Assembly: GCF_004310685.1 (NCBI RefSeq)
Contig: NZ_SISG01000001.1
Span: 2,108,001 to 2,172,000 of the forward strand
Source of the DNA: Glaciihabitans arcticus
GTDB taxonomy: Bacteria; Actinomycetota; Actinomycetes; Actinomycetales; Microbacteriaceae
Length of the DNA stretch: 64,000 bases
Direction: 5' to 3'
Below the pieces are notes generated by a model. The model worked only from the letters and a program-made list of their open reading frames with translations, was not told the DNA's origin and did not search any database. Numbering within the stretch: position 1 is the first letter of the stretch; the number at the start of each line of letters is the position of its first letter. The translations under genes were made by a program, and so were the position numbers. This document shows, one piece after another, positions 40,327 to 48,060 of the stretch.

Positions 40327-41307
40327 ATGGATTGGGTATCAATTCTCTCGAACACGGCCGCCTGGCTGATCAGCCCGGAGACCATCGCCTACGCGCTGGC
40401 TGCCCTGGGTCTCGCCGTGCACTTCGGCTACACGGGCCTCCTGAACTTCGGTCAGGCCGGCTTCATGGCCCTCGGTGCCTACGGCTACGCGATCTCGATC
40501 CTGAGCTTCGGCCTGCCGTGGTGGATCGGAATCCTCGTCGGTCTTGGCGCTTCGGTGATCTTCGCCTTCGTGCTCGGTATCCCGACGCTGAGACTGCGCG
40601 CCGACTACCTCGCCATCGTGACGATCGCCGCTGCGGAAATCGTTCGACTGCTGTTCACAACGCAGGCCTTCGACGAGTACACCAACTCGGCTGACGGACT
40701 CGGCAACTACCACGCGAGCTTCCGCGCGGCCAACCCGATCCCCGATGGTCTCTACGGCTTCGGCCCGTGGATCTACAACGAGAACCAGTGGTGGGTGCGC
40801 ATCTTCGGCTTCGCGCTCGTCGTCATCGCCGCCCTCGTGGTCTTCGCGCTTATGCGCAGCCCGTGGGGTCGCGTCATCAAGGGAATCCGTGAAGACGAGG
40901 ACGCGGTTCGCGCCCTCGGCAAGAACGTCTTCGCCTACAAGATGCAGTCGCTCATCATCGGTGGCGCCATGGGTGCCCTCGGTGGAGTGGTGCTCGCGCT
41001 TCCCTCCGCAGTGGTGCCGAGCGTCTACGTGACGAGCCTCACCTTCTTCCTCTACACGATCCTCCTGCTGGGTGGTGCTGCGACGGTCTTCGGCCCGATC
41101 GCGGGTTCCATCATCTTCTGGGTGATCATGGCGTTCCTGTCGAATGTGCTGCCCGCCCTCGTGCAGGTCGGTGCGCTGCCGTTCATGACCACCATCCAGT
41201 CGCAGGTGCTGCGCTTCATCCTTGTCGGGGTCGCGCTTATGCTCATCGTGATATTCAGGCCCCAGGGCATCTTCGGAAACAAGAAGGAGCTGACCTTTGT
41301 CAAGTAA
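40327..41307 (+). CDS. livM: LivM-type ABC permease
   Basis: 326 residues; 8-10 hydrophobic helices, the start FGYTGLLNFGQAGFMALGAY, the EAA-like loop REDEDAVRALGKNVFAYK and the ending RPQGIFGNKKE are family features. Partner of LivH. It follows livH by 9 bp, and its 3' end overlaps livG by 11 bp. Confidence 0.95.
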   Translation: MDWVSILSNTAAWLISPETIAYALAALGLAVHFGYTGLLNFGQAGFMALGAYGYAISILSFGLPWWIGILVGLGASVIFAFVLGIPTLRLRADYLAIVTIAAAEIVRLLFTTQAFDEYTNSADGLGNYHASFRAANPIPDGLYGFGPWIYNENQWWVRIFGFALVVIAALVVFALMRSPWGRVIKGIREDEDAVRALGKNVFAYKMQSLIIGGAMGALGGVVLALPSAVVPSVYVTSLTFFLYTILLLGGAATVFGPIAGSIIFWVIMAFLSNVLPALVQVGALPFMTTIQSQVLRFILVGVALMLIVIFRPQGIFGNKKELTFVK

Positions 41308-42805
41308 CTCGCTCCCCAGCACCGGCACCCCGGTCAAGACGACCGGACTCCACTCGGGCGAGATCAAGCCCGGTGTGGCGAAGGTCGACCCGATCATCGT
41401 CGCCAACAACATCACCCGCACGTTCGGTGGCCTCAAGGCCGTGGACGTCGAGCACCTTGAGATCCCCCGTGGCGCGATCACCGCGCTCATCGGGCCGAAC
41501 GGTGCCGGCAAGACGACGCTGTTCAACCTCCTCACCGGTTTCGACAAGCCGAACACGGGCGAGTGGACGCTGTCGACGGTTCCCAAGACGGTGGATGTCT
41601 CATCCATTAGTCCAGCGGACCTGCAGACACGTTTCTTCGCTCGCCTCATCGACACCGTGCTCGGTGTCCTGGTCGTCGGCATCGCGTCGGGCATCTTCGT
41701 CGGCGCACTGCAGGCGAACTCTCCCGGCGTCATCGCGTTCTTCGGGCTGATTTCCGCTGCCGCAGTGCTCGGATTCGCCGCCTACCAGATCAGCCTCGTC
41801 GCCACTCGCGGCGAGACGATCGGCAAGCGCGCGCTCGGCCTTCGGGTGCTCTCAGTCACCACCAACCCCGGTCTCCCGATCGGCTGGGGGCGCGCCATCC
41901 TGCGCTTCCTGGTCTTCGAGGTGCTCGGCTTCACGCTCATCACCTACATCCTGCTCAGCCTCTCGGTGCAGTGGGACAAGTCGGGCAAGCAGCGCGGTGT
42001 CGCGGACAAGGTCGCAGGAACCGGCGTCTTCGCCCTCGCCGACCTCGTCTATACCGAGCTGAAGGATGAGCGTGTGCTCACCTCCATCGGCGGAGTGCCG
42101 GCGTTCAAGGTGTCGCGCAGGGGAATGGTTCGCACCTTCCAGCTGACCAAGGCCCTCGGTCTGCTGACCGTGCGTGACAACATGAAGCTCGGGGCGACCG
42201 GCCAGCTCGGCGAGAACCTGTTCGAGAGCATGTTCCCCTTCCTCTGGAGCCGCCAGGAGCGCGAGATCGAGGCACGCGCCGCCGTGCTGCTCGAGAAGTT
42301 CAAGCTCGACGCCAAGAGCGAGGACTTCGCTGCCGGACTTTCCGGTGGACAGCGCAAGCTGCTCGAGATGGCACGCGCGCTCATGAGCCAGCCCTCACTC
42401 GTGATGCTGGACGAGCCGATGGCGGGCGTGAACCCCGCGCTCACCCAGAGCCTGCTCGACCACATCCTCGACCTGAAGACACAGGGCATGACCGTACTGT
42501 TTGTCGAGCATGACATGCAGATGGTCAGCCACATCGCCGACTGGGTCATCGTGATGGCTGAGGGTCGCGTCGTCTCCGAGGGACCGCCCGACATCGTGAT
42601 GAAGGACCCCGCGGTGATCGACGCCTACCTGGGCGCCCACATCGACACCGACCTCGGTGTCGTCACGGGTCGCGTCAAGGCGACCGGTGACGCTCCCGCG
42701 ATCACCGCCGAGGAGATCACCGCCGCCGGCGCTGCAGAGGCCGACGAGGTCGAGCCCGAGGTCAAGGTGTCCAAGAGGACTGCGAAGAAAGAGGCAAACC
42801 AGTGA
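41297..42805 (+). CDS. livG: LivG-type ABC ATPase with an inserted RDD membrane domain
   Basis: 502 residues, against about 255 for ordinary LivG. The TTG start at 41297 is supported by AAGGAG upstream. The ATPase is intact but split: Walker A GPNGAGKTT (66-74), then the RDD domain (about 112-250), then the rest: RRGMVRTFQLTKAL with the Q-loop (about 275-287), signature GLSGGQRK (about 347-354), Walker B LVMLDEPMAG (368-377) and the H-loop His in VEHDM. A 50-residue acidic/Lys-rich tail follows. All catalytic motifs survive, so the subunit is probably active and itself membrane-inserted. Confidence 0.92.
   Translation: MSSNSLPSTGTPVKTTGLHSGEIKPGVAKVDPIIVANNITRTFGGLKAVDVEHLEIPRGAITALIGPNGAGKTTLFNLLTGFDKPNTGEWTLSTVPKTVDVSSISPADLQTRFFARLIDTVLGVLVVGIASGIFVGALQANSPGVIAFFGLISAAAVLGFAAYQISLVATRGETIGKRALGLRVLSVTTNPGLPIGWGRAILRFLVFEVLGFTLITYILLSLSVQWDKSGKQRGVADKVAGTGVFALADLVYTELKDERVLTSIGGVPAFKVSRRGMVRTFQLTKALGLLTVRDNMKLGATGQLGENLFESMFPFLWSRQEREIEARAAVLLEKFKLDAKSEDFAAGLSGGQRKLLEMARALMSQPSLVMLDEPMAGVNPALTQSLLDHILDLKTQGMTVLFVEHDMQMVSHIADWVIVMAEGRVVSEGPPDIVMKDPAVIDAYLGAHIDTDLGVVTGRVKATGDAPAITAEEITAAGAAEADEVEPEVKVSKRTAKKEANQ
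41630..42046 (+). other. RDD-family membrane domain inserted in LivG
   Basis: About 139 residues: TRFFARLIDTVLGVLVVG at the start, GETIGKRALGLRVL (the RDD GKxxLGLRV motif), GRAILRFL, and DKSGKQRGVADKVAGTGVF at the end, with three to four hydrophobic segments. It replaces the short hairpin that normally joins the Walker A subdomain to the RRG...TFQ Q-loop segment. The reading frame is continuous, with no frameshift or stop. Confidence 0.88.
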
Positions 42806-43551
42806 GCATCGTCACACCAGCAGCCCCCCTCGTCGTCGATGTGAAGAACATCACGGCCGGGTACCTGCCGGGAGTCAACATTCTCAACGAGTGTTCCCTC
42901 ACGGCCGCAAAGGGTGAGCTCATCGGCATCATCGGCCCGAACGGCGCCGGCAAGTCGACGCTGCTCAAGGCCATCTTCGGCCAGGTCAAGATCCGTGGCG
43001 GTCAGATTCTGCTGAACGGTGACGAGATCACCGGGCTCCCCGCCAACAAGCTCGTCGGTCGCGGTGTCGGCTTCGTGCCGCAGAACAACAACGTGTTCCC
43101 GAGCCTGTCGATCGAGGAGAACCTGCAGATGGGGCTCTACCAGAACCCCAAGATCTACGCGGAACGCCTCGATTTCGTGACCGGCATCTTCAGCGAACTG
43201 GGCAAGCGCCTCAAGCAGCGCGCCGGATCGCTCTCCGGTGGTGAGCGCCAGATGGTCGCCATGGGCCGCGCACTCATGATGGACCCTCAGGTGCTGCTGC
43301 TCGACGAGCCGTCTGCCGGACTGTCGCCGGTGCGCCAGGACGAGGCGTTCATCCGCGTCTCGGAGATCAACCAGGCCGGCGTGACCTGCATCATGGTGGA
43401 GCAGAACGCTCGCCGCTGCCTGCAGATCTGCGACCGCGGCTACGTGCTCGACCAGGGCAAGGACGCGTACACCGGTCCCGGCCGCGACCTGCTCAACGAC
43501 CCCAAGGTGATCTCGCTGTACCTCGGTACGCTCGGCGAGGACGCCGCCTAA
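42802..43551 (+). CDS. livF: LivF-type ABC ATPase
   Basis: 249 residues, ordinary length: Walker A GPNGAGKST, PQNNNVFPSLS, signature SLSGGERQM, Walker B LLLDEPSAGL, VEQNAR. GTG start overlaps the livG stop (GTGA). Second ATPase of the importer; no insertion, unlike LivG. Confidence 0.95.
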   Translation: MSIVTPAAPLVVDVKNITAGYLPGVNILNECSLTAAKGELIGIIGPNGAGKSTLLKAIFGQVKIRGGQILLNGDEITGLPANKLVGRGVGFVPQNNNVFPSLSIEENLQMGLYQNPKIYAERLDFVTGIFSELGKRLKQRAGSLSGGERQMVAMGRALMMDPQVLLLDEPSAGLSPVRQDEAFIRVSEINQAGVTCIMVEQNARRCLQICDRGYVLDQGKDAYTGPGRDLLNDPKVISLYLGTLGEDAA

Positions 43552-43568
43552 GCGCTCTACGCACCGCT

Positions 43569-43598
43569 GAACGGCCTCGGGTTCGCCCGGGGCCGTTC
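43569..43598 (+). terminator. Terminator of the liv operon
   Basis: 8-bp stem GAACGGCC/GGCCGTTC enclosing a second helix CGGG/CCCG with a TTCG loop, 17 bp after the livF stop. Confidence 0.85.
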
Positions 43599-43647
43599 TG
43601 CTGTCTCCGGGGGCGTGTGCGTAGTTCGGGCGCCTGACGGGGCTCGC

Positions 43648-43796
43648 GGGGCATGTGGCGCGGGATGCCCCGGCTCTCCCCACCCCTGACTCGCGACTGT
43701 GGGGCTCTCCAAGGCGGGCTCACGCCCCCGAACCCGCGAGTGAGGCGTTCTGGCTGCCTGAGCGCCCTCACACCCAGTCAAAACGCGCGAGTGAGC
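43648..43796. repeat. Degenerate palindromic repeats in the livF/binding-protein intergenic region
   Basis: The 417-bp gap 43552-43968 holds no gene. Besides two terminators it contains a GGGGCAT/ATGCCCC hairpin (43648-43671), a repeat R4 (about 43686-43744) with CTCGCG/CGCGAG ends that shares the core CCAAGGCGGGCTC with R3, and a further CGCGAGTGAG piece at 43787-43796. Confidence 0.55.
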
Positions 43797-43814
43797 TCAG
43801 TGTCATCCCGCACC

Positions 43815-43874
43815 TGACGAGGTTTCGGGCGAATGAGGGTGCCAAGGCGGGCTCGAACGCCCGAAACCGGCTCA
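43815..43874. repeat. 60-bp palindromic repeat, copy R3
   Basis: Begins TGACGAGGTTTCGGGCGAAT and ends GCCCGAAACCGGCTCA, the same length and end pattern as R1 and R2. It is intergenic, 10 kb from the other copies. Confidence 0.7.
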
Positions 43875-43905
43875 TTCGCGCGCGCCACCAGCCCGGGCAC
43901 GCAGA

Positions 43906-43933
43906 AAGCCCCCGACCTTGCGGCCGGGGGCTT
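43906..43933. terminator. Terminator after the liv binding-protein gene
   Basis: 9-bp stem AAGCCCCCG/CGGGGGCTT with a 10-nt loop, 35 bp after the stop at 43969; may serve both strands. Confidence 0.8.
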
Positions 43934-43968
43934 CCGTGCAGTTCGACTACAGGCGGATCAACCAGTGA

Positions 43969-45240
43969 CTAGTTGGTGCGCGCGTACTTGTTGTCGTTGC
44001 CGTACTTGTAGATACCGATCGTTGCCTCGGTCGGGTCGCCGTTCTCGTCGAACGTGACCGGGCCGGAGTTGCCGTCGTAGTCAACGGTTCCACCATCGAG
44101 GATGATCTGGGCTGCCGACGCGAAGTCGGTTGCCTTGTCGCCTTCACCGGCACCGCCAGAGACTTCCTGGAGCTTCGCAGCGATGTCCTTGCCCTCGACC
44201 GAGTTGGCCTCGAGCGCGGCGAGTGCGAGAAGGATGACTGCGTCGTAGGACTCGGCTGCGTAGCTGTAGTCCTTGAGCTCGTCTTCGCCCTCTTCCTTCA
44301 CGAACGCCTGCAGACGGTCGGTGAAGTCACCGAGGTCGGCGGTGTCGAGACCCGGGAGGGTTCCCTGTGCACCCTCAAGGGTGCCGGGCTCGAAGTCGGC
44401 GCTGTAGTCCGAGAGGTTTCCGTCGACGAAGTAGAGCTTGTCGGCCGGGAAGCCCGAGAGAGCCGGAACGATGGTCTTCGTCTCTTCGAACGCGATGAGC
44501 GCGATAGCGTCGGGGTTAGCCGCCGTCACTGCGCTGATCTGTGCGTCGAACGAGGTGTCGCCGGTGTTGTACGACGCCTCTGCGACAACTTCGCCGTCAG
44601 CTGCGGTGAACGCCTTTGACGTGTAGTCCTTCAGGCCGGTGCCGTAGGAGTCGTTGAGGTAGATGATTCCGAGGGTCTCGTTGCCGTCTTCGGCGATGAG
44701 GTTACCGAGGACTTCACCCTGCAGCACGTCGGAGGGGGCGGTACGCCAGTAGAGGCCGTCGTCGTCCCAGGTCGTGAAGTCTGCGGAGGTGTTGGCCGGG
44801 GAGAACTGGATGACTCCAGCGCCGGTCACGTCATCGATGAAGAGCTTCGAGGTTCCCGAAGATGCCGCACCGATGATGGCGGAGACGCCAGCGCTCAGGA
44901 GGCGGGGAACTTCAGTCGCGTACGCCTTGTTGTCAGCGTCACCCGAGTCACCGTAGGTGACCTCGATGGTGATACCCACATTGGCCTCGTTGATCTCCTT
45001 GGCGGCAAGGCCGACTCCCGCGATCTCGGGCGGGCCGAGGAATGCGAGGTTGCCGGTGACGGGCAGAGCCGTACCGATCTTCAGCGTCAGGTCGCGGGGA
45101 CCTTCGGGGGTGGTCGTCTCTTCAGGAGTCGAGGCGCAGCCACTCAGAACGAGTGCGCTAACGCCAACGACGGCAATGCCGCCGAGGACTGACTTCAGGG
45201 TGCGTGAGCGGGAGGCCGGGGCCTTCGCGAATGCGCTCAT
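43969..45240 (-). CDS. Branched-chain amino-acid type ABC substrate-binding lipoprotein
   Basis: 422 residues from an ATG with AAGGAG upstream. Lipobox LSGC about residue 34, then a type 1 periplasmic-binding fold (LKIGTALPVTGNLAFLGPPE; IGAASSGTSK). Such proteins capture branched-chain amino acids, other amino acids or urea and deliver them to LivHM. It is convergent with livHMGF, so it has its own promoter; a palindrome lies 105-120 bp upstream. Substrate unknown. Confidence 0.92.
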   Translation of the reverse strand: MSAFAKAPASRSRTLKSVLGGIAVVGVSALVLSGCASTPEETTTPEGPRDLTLKIGTALPVTGNLAFLGPPEIAGVGLAAKEINEANVGITIEVTYGDSGDADNKAYATEVPRLLSAGVSAIIGAASSGTSKLFIDDVTGAGVIQFSPANTSADFTTWDDDGLYWRTAPSDVLQGEVLGNLIAEDGNETLGIIYLNDSYGTGLKDYTSKAFTAADGEVVAEASYNTGDTSFDAQISAVTAANPDAIALIAFEETKTIVPALSGFPADKLYFVDGNLSDYSADFEPGTLEGAQGTLPGLDTADLGDFTDRLQAFVKEEGEDELKDYSYAAESYDAVILLALAALEANSVEGKDIAAKLQEVSGGAGEGDKATDFASAAQIILDGGTVDYDGNSGPVTFDENGDPTEATIGIYKYGNDNKYARTN

Positions 45241-45344
45241 GTTGCTCCTTGCATTTCTCTTGAATGTGTTGGGACACGACAGTGCTTGGCGCACGGCCGT
45301 TATGTCAAGCTACGGCCCAAAGGGCTCCTGCACAATACGTTCGT

Positions 45345-45360
45345 GTTACAGCCCTGTAAC
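45345..45360 (-). promoter_or_regulatory. Perfect 16-bp dyad upstream of the binding-protein gene
   Basis: GTTACAGCCCTGTAAC, a 7-2-7 inverted repeat, 105-120 bp before the ATG at 45240. A TTGACA candidate -35 (45308-45303) lies between it and the gene. The regulator is unknown. Confidence 0.5.
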
Positions 45361-45419
45361 GCGCCCCAATCGTTACCTTGTGCGTCACCCGGTGCCCCCT
45401 GTACGGGGTGCATTTCTGC

Positions 45420-46583
45420 CTATTTCGCGGCGGAGACGAGTCTGTTGGCCTCGGTGTACTCGAACAGTGCGTGAGTGCCGGCCCCGACTCCCCCACTCTC
45501 GGTGATGCCGACCCGCCCGGAGAGGCCGTTGTAGTCCACGTCGTCGCGGGAGGCGAGCGTGTCGATGCACTCGCCGAAACTGGTGCACGGGATGCCCCCA
45601 CTCGAGACCGGCCGGAGCCCTCGAGCGATGGCTGCCGCACCGTCATCCCCGGCCGCGACTGCGGCAAGAGCCGCGAGCACCGTGGCGTCGTAGGCCTCCG
45701 CCGCGTACCGCACCGACGCGACGCCAGGGTCGGACTGGCGCAGCGCCGCCACGAACGCGGCATCGGGGGTGGCGCCGGCGATGATCGCGTGCGCGCCGAG
45801 GAGCGCTCCGCCAGGGAGGAGGTCGGAGTACGACCCCGCGGAGTCGCGAGTGAACCAGAGCTGGGCGGGAGAGAGCCCCGACGCGAGGAGGGCGGGGGCG
45901 AGGGCCGCGACATCCGCCGGCGCACCGGACAGCACCACGGCGTCAGCATCGGCGATCGCCGCGGTGACCGCTGCCGGGTCTACGGCGCCGGCCGGGTAGG
46001 GAACGTCGGTGGGCTTCTTCAGGGCGACACCGTCGACGCCCTGCGGATGGACAACGGCAACCGCCTTTGCCCCCGCATCCTTGAGAGCGACGCTGAGCGT
46101 CTTCGCCTCGCCGGCCGACGTGGGCGCAGTGCTGAACAGTCCGGCTGTGGTGACTTGGGCGGAGGGTGAGATGAGGGGGACGTCTCCGGCAGCGGGCAGG
46201 AGCGCCGTGGCGACCGCCGCCGAGGACGGCCCGATGATGACGTCGACGCCACGCTCGAGCAGGGCGGCGAGCGAGACGGAGGAGACGCCGGCGGGGTCGC
46301 CGGTCGCGTCGTCCGCCGAGTTGCGGTGGAACAGTTCGACCGGCACGCCGTTCACACCACCCGCGAGGTTGATGTCCCGCACCGCGAGCTCGACGCCCGC
46401 AACCATCGCGCCACCCGTTGCGGCATTCGCGCCGGTGAGGCCGAACAGGGTGCCGATGCGCAGCACGCCGTCGCCCGTGATGGCGAAGGTCTGCTCGGGA
46501 GTCGGCGCGGGCTCGGGGGCGAGCAGCGAGCAGCCGCCAAGGCCTGTGGCGAGCACCAGTCCGAGAGCAAGGGATCGCCGCAT
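45420..46583 (-). CDS. Second ABC-type periplasmic-binding lipoprotein
   Basis: 387 residues from ATG 46583; a GTG three codons earlier is possible. Lipobox LGGC about residue 18. Same type 1 binding fold as the preceding entry (RIGTLFGLTGANAATGGAM; VIIGPSSAAVATALLP) but divergent and Ala-rich. It follows rarD by 21 bp and precedes the first binding protein on the same strand, so it may be an alternative receptor for the LivHMGF importer. Confidence 0.85.
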   Translation of the reverse strand: MRRSLALGLVLATGLGGCSLLAPEPAPTPEQTFAITGDGVLRIGTLFGLTGANAATGGAMVAGVELAVRDINLAGGVNGVPVELFHRNSADDATGDPAGVSSVSLAALLERGVDVIIGPSSAAVATALLPAAGDVPLISPSAQVTTAGLFSTAPTSAGEAKTLSVALKDAGAKAVAVVHPQGVDGVALKKPTDVPYPAGAVDPAAVTAAIADADAVVLSGAPADVAALAPALLASGLSPAQLWFTRDSAGSYSDLLPGGALLGAHAIIAGATPDAAFVAALRQSDPGVASVRYAAEAYDATVLAALAAVAAGDDGAAAIARGLRPVSSGGIPCTSFGECIDTLASRDDVDYNGLSGRVGITESGGVGAGTHALFEYTEANRLVSAAK

Positions 46584-46604
46584 ACCGGGCACCCTACCGT
46601 CGCG

Positions 46605-47531
46605 TCAGGGTCGCTCGAGGGAGGCGCGACGAGGACCCCGACCCGCGGTGAACATGTCGATGGTGAGCACGATGAGGGCGACCCAGACAAGTCCGAAGCC
46701 GAGCCAGCGCGCGAACGGCATGTCCTCGTGCAGCACGAACACGCCGATGATCAGCTGCAGCACCGGGGCGAGGTACTGGGTCAGCCCCATGTAGCTGAGC
46801 GGCAGTCGCCGGGCACCTGCCGCGAAGAGCAGCAGGGGAACGGCGGTGATGACGCCGGCGCTCATCATAAGCAGCAGGTGCGGAATTCCCGAGTTACCGG
46901 TGGTGAGCGCGCCGTTCGCGGCAATGACGATGAGCACGACCGAGGCGAACGGCGCGAGCCAGGCCGTCTCGATGGTGAGCCCGCTGATCGCATCCACTCG
47001 CCCGCCGACCTGCTTCTTGACCAGGCCGTACAGGCCGAATGAGAATGCGAGGATGAGCGCGATCCACGGGAACTGCCCGTAATTCACGGCGAGCACGAGC
47101 ACGGCGACGGCGCTGATGCCGATCGAGACCCACTGCAGCGGGCGCAGCTTCTCGCGCAGCACGAACACGCCGAGCAGCACCGTCACGATCGGGTTGGTGA
47201 AGTAGCCGAGTGCGGCCTCCACCACATGCCCGGTCAGCGTGGCGAACACGTACACGCCCCAGTTGACCAGGATCAGCACACCGGCGCCGCCGAGGATGAG
47301 CGTGGTTCGGGTGTCCCGCACGATGGTGATGAGCGCGGGCCATCCTCTCGTCACAGTGAGAAGCACCAGGCAGAAGACCACCGACAGCACGATGCGCCAG
47401 GCGACGATCTCGGGGGCGGACGAAGGTGACAGCAGCACGAAGAAGACGGGCAGGAAGCCCCAGAGGCCGTACGCGGCGATCGCGTAGGCGAGACCCGCGC
47501 CCATGCTGGAGGGAGCGGGTTTCAGGGGCAC
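46605..47531 (-). CDS. rarD: RarD-like EamA-family transporter
   Basis: 308 residues, ten hydrophobic helices in two EamA halves; YGLWGFLPVFF near the start and NWGVYVFA match the RarD group (chloramphenicol-sensitive protein). Probably exports a small metabolite or antibiotic. GTG start. Confidence 0.85.
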   Translation of the reverse strand: MPLKPAPSSMGAGLAYAIAAYGLWGFLPVFFVLLSPSSAPEIVAWRIVLSVVFCLVLLTVTRGWPALITIVRDTRTTLILGGAGVLILVNWGVYVFATLTGHVVEAALGYFTNPIVTVLLGVFVLREKLRPLQWVSIGISAVAVLVLAVNYGQFPWIALILAFSFGLYGLVKKQVGGRVDAISGLTIETAWLAPFASVVLIVIAANGALTTGNSGIPHLLLMMSAGVITAVPLLLFAAGARRLPLSYMGLTQYLAPVLQLIIGVFVLHEDMPFARWLGFGLVWVALIVLTIDMFTAGRGPRRASLERP

Positions 47532-47537
47532 CGCTTC

Positions 47538-47543
47538 AGACTA
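47538..47543 (-). promoter_or_regulatory. -10 box of a probable leaderless transcript (rarD)
   Basis: TAGTCT lies 6 nt before the GTG at 47531, no Shine-Dalgarno sequence, just beyond the groES terminator. Confidence 0.45.
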
Positions 47544-47559
47544 GGCCCGCGGCGAACGG

Positions 47560-47595
47560 CAGAACGCCCGGTGACCGAGGTCACCGGGCGTTCTG
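47560..47595 (-). terminator. groES terminator
   Basis: Perfect 17-bp inverted repeat (left arm CAGAACGCCCGGTGACC) with a 2-nt centre, 27 bp after the groES stop. One of the strongest hairpins in the window. Confidence 0.9.
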
Positions 47596-47621
47596 GCAGT
47601 AATTCGTTGCGGGTTGGCTGC

Positions 47622-47918
47622 TTAGCGAACCACAACGGCGAGCACGTCGCGAGCGGAGAGCACGAGGAGGTCTTCTCCGCCGTACTTCACCTCGGTTCCG
47701 CCGTACTTGGAGTAGATGACCTTGTCGCCCACGACGATGTCGAGGGGGATGCGGTTTCCGTTGTCGTCGATGCGACCGGGGCCGACGGCGACGACTTCAC
47801 CCTCCTGGGGCTTTTCCTTCGCGGTGTCGGGGATGACGAGTCCGGAAGCAGTTGTTGTTTCTGCCTCGACCTGCTTGATGACGATGCGATCCTCGAGCGG
47901 CTTGATGGAGACCGACAC
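47622..47918 (-). CDS. groES: Co-chaperonin GroES
   Basis: 98 residues from GTG with an AGAGGTGG ribosome site; [16 protein letters not shown] start and the mobile loop [15 protein letters not shown] are typical. GroES caps GroEL for protein folding. No groEL gene follows; rarD does. Two CIRCE operators precede it. Confidence 0.97.
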   Translation of the reverse strand: MSVSIKPLEDRIVIKQVEAETTTASGLVIPDTAKEKPQEGEVVAVGPGRIDDNGNRIPLDIVVGDKVIYSKYGGTEVKYGGEDLLVLSARDVLAVVVR

Positions 47919-47951
47919 GGTCCACCTCTTTCTGAAACTAGAAATCTTTGG

Positions 47952-47978
47952 TTGGCACACTCGGTACGAGAGTGCCAG
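47952..47978 (-). promoter_or_regulatory. CIRCE element 2 (HrcA operator)
   Basis: TTGGCACAC-N9-GAGTGCCAG, a variant of TTAGCACTC-N9-GAGTGCTAA with the conserved 9-nt spacer, located between the -10 box and groES. Confidence 0.75.
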
Positions 47979-47982
47979 AACA

Positions 47983-48011
47983 ACTGTACCGGGCGGTTAG
48001 CACTCGTGCAA
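47983..48011 (-). promoter_or_regulatory. groES promoter
   Basis: TTGCAC (48011-48006), 17-bp spacer, TACAGT (47988-47983). It overlaps CIRCE element 1 and precedes element 2, suited to HrcA repression. Confidence 0.75.
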
Positions 48012-48023
48012 TCCGAGTGCCAG
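47997..48023 (-). promoter_or_regulatory. CIRCE element 1 (HrcA operator)
   Basis: TTAGCACTC-N9-GAGTGCCAG; the first arm is a perfect CIRCE half site, the second differs by two bases. Confidence 0.85.
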
Positions 48024-48060
48024 AGGATCGCTGCGGGCGAAACACGGGAGAATGGGGGGC

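Noticed and set aside
41297-42805. LivG as two genes or a frameshift artefact
   Set aside because: The frame is open throughout, ATPase motifs are intact on both sides, and the inserted part is a coherent RDD domain.
43552-43968. CRISPR array in the repeat-rich gap
   Set aside because: Repeats are palindromic, of unequal spacing and degenerate, with no regular spacers or cas genes.
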